Shown: positions 16,280-25,987, numbered from the stretch's first letter. The stretch: 64,000 nucleotides of DNA from CAZAYP01 sp964489425 [NCBI: uncultured Verrucomicrobiota bacterium] (GCA_964489425.1 CAZAYP010000011.1:1-64000), one strand, 5' to 3'. Made by a program: numbers and translations. Notes: generated from the letters alone by a model not told the origin.

Positions 16280-18687
16280 TCCTGCGCCGCGCCATGGCCG
16301 GATGGCTGGTGCTGCTGGCGATGGCCGGCGGCGCCCCCGCGCCCGCCGCCACGGTGGAATCGTTTGACTACCCCTCCGCCGCGGCCGCCGGCGCCGCGTG
16401 GCAGCCGCGCGAGGCGGCGCCCGCGGTGCGCCTGGCCGAGGCCGGGGGCGGGGTGGTGTTCCCCCTGCCCTTCACCCGTGACGTGGACCGCTACTACTGG
16501 GATCGCGCCGGCGCCTGGGACCTCTCGCGCTGCACCAGCCTGGCGCTCAACCTGGCCTGCGATCAGCCCGAGGCCCTCCGCGCCTTGTACCTCTACTTCA
16601 AGAGCGGCAACGGGTGGTACGTGTGGAGCACCAAGCTCAACGAGCCCGGCCGCCAGGCGCTGATCATCCAGAAGGACACCTGCACCACCGAGGGCACGCC
16701 CGCCGGCTGGGACCGCATCGAGGGCCTGCGCGTGTCGCCGTGGAAAGGCCTGGCCGTCCATGCCGAGCTCACCCTGCTGGACCTGCGCGCGCAGGTGGAC
16801 GCGATCTACATCGTGCAGGGCACGGCGTCCCACGGCAGCGATGCGGACCGGAAAGTGGCCGAGCGCGTGGCCACCCGGCTGAGCCGCTGGCTGGCCGAGC
16901 TGGGCATCCCCCACGGCGTGATCAAGGACGAGGACGTCGCCGCCGGCGCCCTGGACCAGGCGCGCATCGCCATCCTCGGCTATCCCGGCCGGCTGCCGGC
17001 CGGGGAGCTGACAGCGCTGCGGCAGTTTGCGCGCCAGGGCGGCCAACTGGTGGTGTGCTATGGCAGCGACCCGGCGCTGGCTGACTTGATGGGGGTGCAA
17101 TTGGGAACCTACACGGCCGCGCGCCGCCAGGGCCAATGGGCCTCGTTCGTGTTCAACAACTCGGTGGCCTGGCACCTGCCCAAGCGCGTGTACCAGGAGT
17201 CGTGGAACATCCACCCGGTGCAGCCGGCCGACGATGCCGGCCAGGTCATCGCCTGGTGGGCGGACATGGATGGCCGCCTGACGCGCGACCCGGCCTGGGT
17301 GGCCACGCCGCGCGGGCTGTGGATGACCCACATCCTCCTGGAAGACGACGCGCTCGACAAGCAGATGATGTTGCAGGCCATGCTCGCGCACCTGGATCCT
17401 GCGCTGTGGGCGCCGGCCGCACGCCACATGGTCCACCGCGCCGGCCGGGTGGCCTCCTTTGAGAGCCTGCCGAATGCCATCGCCGGCATCGCCCAGCAGG
17501 CGCGCGCCGGCGGCACGGAGGACGCCGTGGCCCCCTGGCTGACCTCCGCCGAGCGCCTGTTCAAGCAAATGCTGCAAGACTTCGAGCAAGGCCGGTACCC
17601 CGCGGCCGTGGAAGGCGCGCGCAAGCTGCAGGCCACGCTGACCGAGGCCCTGGCGCGCGCCCAGTCCCCGCGCCAGCCGGAATTCCGCGGCATCTGGGAC
17701 CATCGCGGCGTGGGCCTGTACCCCGGCCACTGGTCGCAGACCTGCCGCGAGCTGCGCCTGTTCGGGCTCACCGCCGTGTTCCCCAACCTGGCCGGCGCCG
17801 GCTTTGCGCATTATCCCAGCCTCTTCGTGCCGCGCTCCAAGACCGTGCAGCTGTACGGCGACCAACTGGCGCAATGCGCGGCCGCGGCGCGCAAGAACGG
17901 CCTTGCGGTCCACGCCTGGATCCTGACCTGGAACCTTGATGGAGCGGATGATGCCTACCTCGAAAAGCTGCGGCGCGCCGGCCGCCTGCAACTGCTGCGC
18001 GATGGCCAGCCCATCCCCTGGCTGGATCCGGCGGTCCCCGCCAACCGGGCGCAGATGCTGGAAGTATGCCGCGAGATCGCCCGGCGCGGCAACGTGGACG
18101 GCATCCACCTGGACTATATCCGTTACCCGGTGGAGAAGGCCGGCTACAACCCCGCCACCCGCGCCGCGTTCGAGGCATGGCTGGGCCGGCCCGCAACCGA
18201 CTGGGACGGCACGGTCACCGGCACGGGGCCGCTGGCGCCGGAGTACCAGCGCTGGCGGGCGCAACTGATCACCGCCTTTGTGCGCGAGGTGCGGGCCGCC
18301 GTCCGCGCCATCAACCCGCGCCTCCAGCTCTCGGCCGCCGTGTTCGGCGGCTACCCCCAGTGCATCCGCGGCGTGGGCCAGGACTGGGGCACCTGGCTGA
18401 AAAACGATTACGTGGACTTCGTCTGCCCCATGAATTACACCCCCTCGGCCAAGACGTTCGCCGACATGGTCTACGCCCAGGTCAAGCTGCCCAACGCGCC
18501 CGGCCGGCTGTACCCCGGGCTGGGCATCACCGCCGCGGAGTCGCAGCTGGCCGGCGACCAGGTGCTGGATCAAATCCGCATCGCGCGCCAGTACGGCGCC
18601 GCCGGGTTCGTCTTGTTCCAGCTCGACCCGGAAGTGAAGAACGAGATCCTGCCGCTGCTGCGCCTCGGCGCCACGCGCGGTCAGTAG
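16276..18687 (+). CDS. Secreted GHL10/DUF187 glycoside-hydrolase-like protein
   Basis: The 803-residue protein has a signal peptide (MAGWLVLLAMAGGAPAPAA). Residues about 25-190 form a beta-rich carbohydrate-binding-like region. Residues about 195-275 look like a GATase/ThuA-type domain (IAILGYPGRLPAGELTALRQ). A TIM-barrel GHL10 domain covers about 468-795: EFRGIWDHRGVGLYPGHW, LAVHAWILTWNLDG, VDGIHLDYIRYP (with the conserved Asp and Tyr), and DYVDFVCPMNYTP. Family members are linked to cell-wall or exopolysaccharide turnover, but the substrate is not settled. It is translationally coupled to folE, an unusual pairing. Confidence 0.75.
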   Translation: MILRRAMAGWLVLLAMAGGAPAPAATVESFDYPSAAAAGAAWQPREAAPAVRLAEAGGGVVFPLPFTRDVDRYYWDRAGAWDLSRCTSLALNLACDQPEALRALYLYFKSGNGWYVWSTKLNEPGRQALIIQKDTCTTEGTPAGWDRIEGLRVSPWKGLAVHAELTLLDLRAQVDAIYIVQGTASHGSDADRKVAERVATRLSRWLAELGIPHGVIKDEDVAAGALDQARIAILGYPGRLPAGELTALRQFARQGGQLVVCYGSDPALADLMGVQLGTYTAARRQGQWASFVFNNSVAWHLPKRVYQESWNIHPVQPADDAGQVIAWWADMDGRLTRDPAWVATPRGLWMTHILLEDDALDKQMMLQAMLAHLDPALWAPAARHMVHRAGRVASFESLPNAIAGIAQQARAGGTEDAVAPWLTSAERLFKQMLQDFEQGRYPAAVEGARKLQATLTEALARAQSPRQPEFRGIWDHRGVGLYPGHWSQTCRELRLFGLTAVFPNLAGAGFAHYPSLFVPRSKTVQLYGDQLAQCAAAARKNGLAVHAWILTWNLDGADDAYLEKLRRAGRLQLLRDGQPIPWLDPAVPANRAQMLEVCREIARRGNVDGIHLDYIRYPVEKAGYNPATRAAFEAWLGRPATDWDGTVTGTGPLAPEYQRWRAQLITAFVREVRAAVRAINPRLQLSAAVFGGYPQCIRGVGQDWGTWLKNDYVDFVCPMNYTPSAKTFADMVYAQVKLPNAPGRLYPGLGITAAESQLAGDQVLDQIRIARQYGAAGFVLFQLDPEVKNEILPLLRLGATRGQ

Positions 18688-18896
18688 CCGTGGACGCAAG
18701 CCCGTGGCGAACCCGGCGACCACCGGCTCACGCCGGCGGCTACGACCCCAGCATCTACGGACAGGCGGAACGCCTGCGCTACATCGCGGCCGGCCTTGGC
18801 CAACATTGCCAAATCTTCCGAATATGCTTGCATTCAACCGCCGTCTGCTTTTCGATCCGGCATCATCACGTCATCCCCAACATGAGGAGGAGCAAC

Positions 18897-19601
18897 ATGT
18901 ACAAAATGGAAGTAAAGTTTGGCGATTGGCTGGAAAAAGGGTTCAACCTGTACAAGGACAACTTCCTGGTGCTGGTGCTGGCATCGCTGGTGTCCATGGT
19001 CCTGAGCCTGTTCACCATCGGGATCCTGGCCGGGCCCATGCTGTCCGGCATGGTGATCATCGTGCTCGCGCTCGTGGACAAGCAAACCCCCAAGCCGGAA
19101 GTCGGCGATTTGTTCAAGGGGTTCAGCTTTTTCGCAAATTCGTTCCTGTTCTTGCTGGTATGGGGCATCCTCTCGGCCGTGGCCGCCATCCTGCTGAGCT
19201 TCATCCCTTGCGTGGGCACGCTGGCCTCGATGTTCCTGAGCTATTCGCTGCAGGCCCTGCTGATGTTCGGCCTGTTCCTGATCGTGGACAAGAAGATGGA
19301 GTTTTGGGCGGCGTCCATGGAAAGTATCAACATCGTCAAAACCAATTTCTGGCCGTTCCTGGGCTTTGCCATTGTTTGCTCGATCATCTCGTCGCTGGGC
19401 GCCATTGCCTGCGGCATCGGCGTCATCCTGACGGCGCCCATCTACTACGCCGCCATGGCCGTGGCCTACCGCGACGTGATGGCCGCGCGGGCCGCCGGCG
19501 GGCCAGTGATCGACGTGCCGGCCACGGAAGTTCCGCCGGCCCCGCCACCCCCGCCGATGACCCCGCCGCCCCCACCGGCTGTCCCGCCCGTCGCGGGCTG
19601 A
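18897..19601 (+). CDS. Multi-pass membrane protein with proline-rich tail
   Basis: The 234-residue protein starts MYKMEVKFGDWLEKGFNLYK and then has about five to six hydrophobic segments in repeated pairs, ending with a Pro-rich tail (PPAPPPPPMTPPPPPAVPPV). The GFNLYKDNFLVLVLASLV motif resembles the start of DUF975/glycerophosphodiester-type membrane domains, but I cannot name the family firmly. AGGAGGAG precedes the ATG by about 5 nt. The next gene starts on its stop codon (TGATG), so the two are coupled. Confidence 0.7.
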   Translation: MYKMEVKFGDWLEKGFNLYKDNFLVLVLASLVSMVLSLFTIGILAGPMLSGMVIIVLALVDKQTPKPEVGDLFKGFSFFANSFLFLLVWGILSAVAAILLSFIPCVGTLASMFLSYSLQALLMFGLFLIVDKKMEFWAASMESINIVKTNFWPFLGFAIVCSIISSLGAIACGIGVILTAPIYYAAMAVAYRDVMAARAAGGPVIDVPATEVPPAPPPPPMTPPPPPAVPPVAG

Positions 19602-20038
19602 TGGGCAGCGCCTGGCTTAACGCGGACCGCCCGCGGTACGCGCAGGTCCTGGTGGCCCATCTGCCATGGGCCGCGGTGTGCGGCGCGGTACTGGCCGTGG
19701 CCGCGTTTGTGCCGCCGGCTTGGGTCCCGGTCCGCGCCTGCACGTTCCTGTGGCTGACCGGCTACCCGTGCCTGTTTTGCGGCGCGAGCCGCGCGTTCCG
19801 GTCCATGGCCCATGGCGACTGGGACGCAGCGCTTACCAACTCCCCGTTTGCGGCGGCGCTGTTCGTGGTCGTGGCGCTGGTTTTCCTGTGGAACGTCATC
19901 GCTTTGCTGGCTGGCGTGCGGCTGCGGCCAGGCCAGCGCCTGCGTTTCTGGCAAGGACGAGTTCTCGTGGTGGTCCTCGTCCTCGGCGGGTTGGTCCTGG
20001 CCAACTGGGGGTACCGGCTCGCCATGGGGTTCAAATAA
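19601..20038 (+). CDS. DUF2752 membrane protein
   Basis: The 145-residue protein has three hydrophobic segments. Between the first two it carries YPCLFCGASRAFRSMAHGDW, the DUF2752 signature (CP-x-CG-x-(T/S)RA ... GD-x-x-A). The start overlaps the previous stop by 1 nt (TGATG). The function of DUF2752 is unknown. The gene ends directly before a 340-bp low-complexity array that separates it from the converging cusA. Confidence 0.8.
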   Translation: MGSAWLNADRPRYAQVLVAHLPWAAVCGAVLAVAAFVPPAWVPVRACTFLWLTGYPCLFCGASRAFRSMAHGDWDAALTNSPFAAALFVVVALVFLWNVIALLAGVRLRPGQRLRFWQGRVLVVVLVLGGLVLANWGYRLAMGFK

Positions 20039-20049
20039 GCCGCGCGCCT

Positions 20050-20392
20050 TCGTTGTCGCGATCTTGGTTTGGATCGTTGTCGTTGTCGTGATCGTTGTCG
20101 TTGTCGTGATCTTGGTTTGGATCGTTGTCGTGATCGAGAAATCTGGGTCCCGATCGTTATCGTTGTCGTGATCGTGATCGTTGTCGTAATCGAGATCGGA
20201 ATCGTTGTCGTAATCGAGATCGGAACCAGATCGAGAAGAAATTACGATTACGAACACGACTACGACAACGAACAGGAATTCGACAACGAACACGACTACG
20301 ATCACGACAACGATCACGACAACGAGTACGAGTACGAAAACGAGTACGAAAACCAACAGAAATTCGACAACGATCACGAGTACGACAACGAA
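20050..20392. repeat. Hexamer-phased low-complexity array with inverted arms
   Basis: The convergent spacer 20039-20406 is almost filled by hexamers. The left arm (20050 to about 20228) reads TCGNNN repeatedly, mainly TCGTTG, TCGTGA, TCGTAA and TCGAGA. The right arm (about 20244-20392) reads CGANNN, mainly CGACAA, CGAACA, CGACTA, CGATCA and CGAGTA. The arms are therefore inverted and could form a long imperfect hairpin. A longer unit, ATCTTGGTTTGGATCGTTGT, occurs twice 48 nt apart in the left arm. The frames through it translate to DYDND-like or RSRQR-like peptides and are not genes. It ends 15 nt before the cusA stop codon. Confidence 0.85.
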
Positions 20393-20406
20393 TGCAAAGA
20401 AATGGA

Positions 20407-23400
20407 CTACGACCGCGCCAGCCGACGTTCCCGCACCCAGCAGTAGAGCACCGGCGCAAGGAACATGGTCATCACCTCGGCCAGCATGCCACCGAACGAC
20501 GGCAGGGACATGGGCACCATGAGGTCCGCGCCGCGGCCGGTGGAAGTCAAGACTGGCAACAGCGCCAGCACCGTGGTGGCGGTGGTCATCAGGCAGGCTT
20601 GTGCCCGCCGCTGGCCCGCGTACACCGTGGCCTCGCGGATATCCGCCACGGTCTTGGGCTGCGCGCCCTTGAACCGCTGGTCAAGATAGGTGCAGATCAC
20701 CACGGCATCGTCGGAAGCGATCCCGAACAGCGCCAGGAATCCGACCCAGATGGCGATGCTCATGTTGACCGGGTGGACCTGGAACATCTGCCGCAGGTTG
20801 ACTCCCAAGACAGAAAAATCGAGGAACCACGGCTGTCCATAAAGCCAGAGGTACACCAATCCCCCGCCCCAGCAGACAAAGATGGTCGAGAACACCAGCC
20901 CTGTAGTGACCACGGACCGGAACTGGAAATAGATCAGCATGAAGATGATGAACAGCGTGAGCGGCAGGATCACGGACAGGGTCTTTTGCGCGTGGATCTG
21001 GTTCTCGTAGCTGCCGGCAAAGTGATACGTAACGCCCGGCGGCAACTGCAGCTCGCCGCTGCGGCGCTTGGCGTCCAGGTACTGCTGGCAGGCTTCGACC
21101 ACGTCCACCTCGGCGAACCCCGGCCGCTTGTCGAACAGCACGTAGCTGATCAGGAACGTGTCCTCGCTCTTGATCGCTTCCGGCCCGCGCACGTAGCGGA
21201 TATCCGCCAGCTGGGTCAGCGGCACCTGGGCGCCGTCCATGGCCGGCACCAGGATCCGGGCCAGGGCCTCGATGCGGTCGCGCAACTCGCGCAGGTAGCG
21301 CACGCGCACCGGGAACCGCTTGCGGCCCTCGACGGTCCGGGTGAGGGTCACGCCGCCCACGGCCACCTCGATCACGTCCTGGACGTCCATGACGTTCAGC
21401 CCGTAGCGCGCAATGGCCGCGCGGTTGATATCGATCTCCAGGTACGGTTTGCCGACGATCCGGTCGGCAATCACCGCCGCCGGCTCCACCATGGGCACTT
21501 CCTTGAGGAACCGCTCGATGGCCAGGCCGGCGCGTTCGATGCTGTCCAGGTCCGGGCCCTTGACCTTGACGCCCATGGGCGCGCGCATGCCGCTTTGCAG
21601 CATGACGAGGCGCGCCGCGATCGGTTGCAGGCGCGGGGCCGTGGTGCTGCCCGGCACCTGTGCGGCCCGGGTGATCTCCTGCCAGATATCGTCCGGCGAT
21701 CGGATGCGGTCCCGCCACTGACGGTACGGCCGGCCGCGCGCGGCCGGAACCAGCTCACCGGCGCGCCGCACAAAGTCGCCGGTTTGCGGGTCCACCGCGA
21801 AGAGCTGGATCTTGCCGGACGCGTCCGTGGCAAACTCGGGCTTGTAGGAGATGACCGTCTCGATCATGTTGACCGGCGCCGGGTCCAGGGCGGTATCCGC
21901 GCGGCCGATCTTGCCGACCACGGACTCCACCTCCGGGATGGTGCGGATGGCCATGTCCTGCTTGGCAATTACGTCCAGGGCCTCGCCGATCGAGGCGTGG
22001 GGCATGGTCGTGGGCATGTAGAGAAACGAGCCTTCGTCCAGGGGCGGCATGAACTCCCGGCCGAATCCCGGGAACTTGTGGACCACCGCCGACCACGGGC
22101 GCGACTGGGTGATGGATTCGGGCGCGATCCCCAGCTTGCCGGCCGCGGCCGGAATAAACCCGAGCAGGCGCGGCGCGCCCAGCAACGCCAGGTACCCGAT
22201 CACAATGGTCAACAGCGGCAGGACCAGGAACGCAAACTTGTGGACCAGGCACCAGCGCAGGATGCGGCTGTACTGGCGGCCGATCACGTAGTACAGCACT
22301 TGGAACGATCCAATCAGCAAAGCCACCATGGCCAGGTTGCGCCAGAACCCCTGGCCCGGCCCCAGCGGGGTCCAGTGCCCGGTCAGCAGCACGCCGACCA
22401 GGCCCACCGCCAGCGCGTTGGCCAGCCACGGCAGGCGCGTCCGCAGCTTGGGCGGGGCCAGCGGCGCCAGGCCCTGGTACAGCCCGATCGCAACCAGCGT
22501 CCAACCCGCGGTCCACCATCCGAAAGCCAGTCCTAGCGCCAGGCCGACGGCGACCAGGCCGGCGGCCAGCGCGCGCCGCGCCGCAGGCCGCGGGGCGCGG
22601 CCCGCGAGGATCAAGTGCGCGGCGGCCGGCACCACGGTGATCCCCACGATGACCGAGCCGATCAGGCAGAAGGTTTTGGTGAACGCCAGCGGCTGGAACA
22701 GCCGGCCTTCCGCGCCGGTCATGACAAAGACCGGCAGGAACCCGACCACGGTGGTGGCAATGGCCGTCAGGATGGCGCCCCCCACCTCGCTGGCGGCGCG
22801 GTACACGATCTCCAGGCGGTTCTCGTCCGGCCGCGCGCCGGCCAGGTGCTGGACGATGTTCTGGGACATGATAATGCCCATGTCCACGATCGTGCCGATC
22901 GCGATGGCAATGCCGGAGAGCGACACCAGGTTGGCCTCCACGCCAAACAGTTTCATGGCAATGAAGGCCAGGAACACGGCCAGCGGCATCACGCAACTGA
23001 TCAGGAGCGACATGCCCAACCGGCCCGCCATCAGGATGATCACGATCGTCGTGATCAGCACCTGCTCGTACAGCGCGGAGTTGAGCGTGCCCAGCGTCTC
23101 CTGGATCAGGCCAGTGCGGTCATAAAATGGCACGATGGTTACTTGGCTGAGGGTAACTCCCGCCGGCCACGCCGTCCGCGGGTGCGACCGCAGCCAGGCC
23201 AGCCAGGCCGGCTGATCCAACGCCGCGCCCGCGAACGCCGTGAACCCGTTTTGCGCGGCAAACGCCTCCAGCGCGGCGCGCGAGGTGACCGTGTAATCGG
23301 CCACGGCCTTGGCCGGCAGCGCCGGCGCGATCTCGGCGATCCGCGCCTTCACGTTTTTGATGGCGGCCAGGGGGTTGTAGCCGTTGCGCACCACCACCAC

Positions 23401-24345
23401 GCCCCCCACGGCTTCCGCGCCCTCCTTGTCCAGGGCGCCTTCGCGCATGGCCGGCCCGAGCGTCACGCGCGCCACGTGGCGGACGAGCACGGGCACGTTG
23501 TCGGTGACCTTGACCACGGCCTGTTCCAGGTCGCCGGCATTGCGCAGGAACCCGCGGGCGCGGATGAGGTACTCCACGCGGTTAAGCTCGATCTGCCGGG
23601 CGCCCACGTCCAGGTTGGATTTGCGGACCGCCGCGAACACGTCCTCCAGGGTCACGTTGTACGCCCGCATGGCGTCAGGATCCACGTCCACCTGGTATTC
23701 CTGCACGAACCCGCCCACAGCCGCGACCTCGGTAATGCCTTCGGCCGCCTGCAGGTGGTAGCGCACGGTCCAGTCCTGGATCGTGCGCAGTTCCGCCAGG
23801 TCCCAGCCGCCAACGGGCCGGCCGTCCGGGTCGCGGCCTTCGAGCGTGTACCAGAAAATCTGGCCCAGGGCGGTCGCGAAGGGACCGAGCGCGGGTTTCA
23901 CGTCGGCCGGCAACGTGCCAGACGGCAGGCCGTTGAGCCGCGCGATGATCCGGTTCTGCGCCGCCTCGAACGGCACCCCCTCCTCGAAGATGATGTAGAT
24001 CATCGAGAAGCCGAACATCGAGTAGCTGCGCACGGTCTTGACGCCCGGGATGCCCAGCAGGGACACCGTGAGCGGGTACGTCACCTGGTCGTCCACGTCC
24101 CGAGGGGAGCGGCCCATCCATTCCGTGAACACGATCTGCTGGTTCTCGCCGATATCCGGGATGGCATCCACGGCCACGGGGTGGCGCGGCAGCCACGGCA
24201 GGTTCCAGTCAAACGGCGCGACCATCACGCCCCAGGCCACGACGAACAGGACCAGCAGCGCCACCACCAGCTTCTGCTCAAGACAAAAGCGGATCACCCG
24301 GTCCACGATCGTCGGGCTGGACCCCGGCGCGGGATCACCGATCAT
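20407..24345 (-). CDS. cusA: CusA/CzcA-type heavy-metal RND efflux pump
   Basis: The 1312-residue inner-membrane pump begins with an N-terminal helix and HPVAVDAIPDIGENQQIVFT, the HME-RND opening. TM4 reads GIAIAIGTIVDMGIIMSQN and carries the conserved Asp (about 488); the second-half helix reads GFLALFGIASDDAVVICTYL. It is longer than E. coli CusA (about 1050 aa) because of an insert around 355-400 and an extra hydrophobic region around 585-690 between TM6 and TM7. The ATG overlaps the cusB stop (ATGA). Copper/silver is suggested by the HMBD and YHS partners; zinc or cobalt cannot be excluded. Confidence 0.9.
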   Translation of the reverse strand: MIGDPAPGSSPTIVDRVIRFCLEQKLVVALLVLFVVAWGVMVAPFDWNLPWLPRHPVAVDAIPDIGENQQIVFTEWMGRSPRDVDDQVTYPLTVSLLGIPGVKTVRSYSMFGFSMIYIIFEEGVPFEAAQNRIIARLNGLPSGTLPADVKPALGPFATALGQIFWYTLEGRDPDGRPVGGWDLAELRTIQDWTVRYHLQAAEGITEVAAVGGFVQEYQVDVDPDAMRAYNVTLEDVFAAVRKSNLDVGARQIELNRVEYLIRARGFLRNAGDLEQAVVKVTDNVPVLVRHVARVTLGPAMREGALDKEGAEAVGGVVVVRNGYNPLAAIKNVKARIAEIAPALPAKAVADYTVTSRAALEAFAAQNGFTAFAGAALDQPAWLAWLRSHPRTAWPAGVTLSQVTIVPFYDRTGLIQETLGTLNSALYEQVLITTIVIILMAGRLGMSLLISCVMPLAVFLAFIAMKLFGVEANLVSLSGIAIAIGTIVDMGIIMSQNIVQHLAGARPDENRLEIVYRAASEVGGAILTAIATTVVGFLPVFVMTGAEGRLFQPLAFTKTFCLIGSVIVGITVVPAAAHLILAGRAPRPAARRALAAGLVAVGLALGLAFGWWTAGWTLVAIGLYQGLAPLAPPKLRTRLPWLANALAVGLVGVLLTGHWTPLGPGQGFWRNLAMVALLIGSFQVLYYVIGRQYSRILRWCLVHKFAFLVLPLLTIVIGYLALLGAPRLLGFIPAAAGKLGIAPESITQSRPWSAVVHKFPGFGREFMPPLDEGSFLYMPTTMPHASIGEALDVIAKQDMAIRTIPEVESVVGKIGRADTALDPAPVNMIETVISYKPEFATDASGKIQLFAVDPQTGDFVRRAGELVPAARGRPYRQWRDRIRSPDDIWQEITRAAQVPGSTTAPRLQPIAARLVMLQSGMRAPMGVKVKGPDLDSIERAGLAIERFLKEVPMVEPAAVIADRIVGKPYLEIDINRAAIARYGLNVMDVQDVIEVAVGGVTLTRTVEGRKRFPVRVRYLRELRDRIEALARILVPAMDGAQVPLTQLADIRYVRGPEAIKSEDTFLISYVLFDKRPGFAEVDVVEACQQYLDAKRRSGELQLPPGVTYHFAGSYENQIHAQKTLSVILPLTLFIIFMLIYFQFRSVVTTGLVFSTIFVCWGGGLVYLWLYGQPWFLDFSVLGVNLRQMFQVHPVNMSIAIWVGFLALFGIASDDAVVICTYLDQRFKGAQPKTVADIREATVYAGQRRAQACLMTTATTVLALLPVLTSTGRGADLMVPMSLPSFGGMLAEVMTMFLAPVLYCWVRERRLARS

Positions 24346-25976
24346 TTCAACACCTCGGGCTCCACGCCCGCAGCGCGCATCTTTTTCAAGAACGTCTCGG
24401 CATCTTTCAGGAAGGGCTCCTTGCAGGCCGGACAACAGAAATACACGCGCAGGCCGTTATAGTCGGCGTAGTAGTCCTTGTTGATCGCGCCGCCCATGAC
24501 CGGGCACAGCGCCTGGGGCACACCGGCCCCGCCCTGCTCAGGGCCAGGCTCCACAGCGGCGGGCGGCGGCTCCGCGGGCTGCATCATGCTGGGCCGGCCT
24601 TCAATCTGCAGAGCGCTGTCGATCTTGAAGGCGCCGCGCGTGACGACCAACTCCCCTTCCGCCAGCCCGCCCCGCACCACGTAGAAATCGCCCGCGCGCG
24701 GCCCCAGGCTGATCTCCCGGCCTTCGAAGCGGCCGGCGGCGCCGGGCAGGGCCACGTACACCACCGCGCGGGTACCTGTGACCAGCGGGGCGGAAGCGGG
24801 GATCACCAGCGGCACGGAGGCGGCCGCCGCCCGCGCGCCATAGGCCGTGTCCGCGGCCGGCACCAGCGGCATCTGGCAGATGCGGCAGGTCCCGGCGGCC
24901 GATTCCAGGACTTCCGGGTGCATGGGACAGATCCAGCGGCCGGACAAGTCCGTGGGCAAGGCGATGCCATCCGCGGCCACGCGGGCCTTGATCCGCGCGT
25001 GCACAAACATCCCCGGCTTGAGCCGGCCGGCCGGGTTCTCGGCATTGACCCGCACGCCCACCGTGCGCGTCATGGGGTCGAGCACGGGATTAATGAACAC
25101 GACCGTGCCACGGAACGTTTCGCCGGGGTACGCTTCCGCCGCGAACTCGACCGGCTGGCCGTACCGCACCCACGCCAGGTCCGACTCGTAGGCCTGCAGG
25201 TTGACCCACACGGCGCTCAGGTCCGCGACCGTGAACAGGCGCATGCCCGGCTCCACGTACAGGCCCTCCAGGGCTTCCTTCTCCACCACAACGCCACCGA
25301 TGGGCGCATAGAACGTCAAATGGTCCTGCGTTTTGTCGCTGCGCTCGATGTCCGCGATCTGCTCCGGGGTCAGCCCCCACAGGCGCAGCTTGTCCCGCGC
25401 GGCCTGGATGAACGCCTGCGAAGCGTCACGGCCCGCGCCCGTCTCCGGCGCGGCCCGGATCGCCTGGCGCAGTTCCTGTTGAGCGGAAATCAGCTCGGGG
25501 CTGTAAAGGTCCGCCAGGTGTTCGCCCGGCTTGACCGGCGTGCCGGTGACGTTGGCGTACAAGCGGTCGATGCGGCCCGGGAACCGCGCCGTGATGTAGG
25601 CAAGCCGGGTTTCATCGAACCCGACCTTGCCGACCATGGGCACCTCCACGTCCACCCAGCGGCGTTCCACCGGCGCAGTTTCCACCTCGGCCAGGGCTTG
25701 CGCGGTAGCCGACAGGGTTAACGTGCGCGGGCCATCGTCAGCCGCACCGGCCTCCGGCCCGCCGGCCGGGATCAGGTCCATGCCGCAAAGCGGGCACAGG
25801 CCGGGCTTGGGCTGGCGGATCTGCGGGTGCATGGAGCAGGTCCAAATCTGCGCCTGCTGGACCGTGGCGGCCGCAGGCGCCGCAGGCGCGGCAGGCTGGG
25901 GGTGCTGGCAGCCGCGGCCGAGCATCCAGCCCGCGGCCAGGGCCACGATCGCGGTGACGAGCAGCATTCTTTTCAT
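24342..25976 (-). CDS. cusB: CusB-type membrane fusion protein with two HMBD domains and a YHS domain
   Basis: The 544-residue periplasmic adaptor has an N-terminal membrane anchor with a cysteine after GWMLGRG. A heavy-metal-binding domain lies at about 46-70 (CSMHPQIRQPKPGLCPLCGM). The adaptor core follows, with LYSPELISAQQELRQAIR as the hairpin start and TFYAPIGGVVVEKEALEGLY as the lipoyl half. A second HMBD at about 347-372 (CPMHPEVLESAAGTCRICQM) sits inside the beta-barrel region. A C-terminal YHS domain at about 498-540 carries CPVMGG and YFCCPACKEPF. It would pass metal from the periplasm to CusAC. GAGG lies 6 nt before the chosen ATG; an ATG at 25991 overlapping the cusC stop is the alternative. 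Confidence 0.9.
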   Translation of the reverse strand: MKRMLLVTAIVALAAGWMLGRGCQHPQPAAPAAPAAATVQQAQIWTCSMHPQIRQPKPGLCPLCGMDLIPAGGPEAGAADDGPRTLTLSATAQALAEVETAPVERRWVDVEVPMVGKVGFDETRLAYITARFPGRIDRLYANVTGTPVKPGEHLADLYSPELISAQQELRQAIRAAPETGAGRDASQAFIQAARDKLRLWGLTPEQIADIERSDKTQDHLTFYAPIGGVVVEKEALEGLYVEPGMRLFTVADLSAVWVNLQAYESDLAWVRYGQPVEFAAEAYPGETFRGTVVFINPVLDPMTRTVGVRVNAENPAGRLKPGMFVHARIKARVAADGIALPTDLSGRWICPMHPEVLESAAGTCRICQMPLVPAADTAYGARAAAASVPLVIPASAPLVTGTRAVVYVALPGAAGRFEGREISLGPRAGDFYVVRGGLAEGELVVTRGAFKIDSALQIEGRPSMMQPAEPPPAAVEPGPEQGGAGVPQALCPVMGGAINKDYYADYNGLRVYFCCPACKEPFLKDAETFLKKMRAAGVEPEVLK

Positions 25977-25987
25977 GTTAAACCTCA

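Noticed and set aside
20041-20446. Open frames encoding DYDND-rich or RSRQR-rich peptides
   Set aside because: They are translations of the hexamer array on both strands, without ribosome sites.
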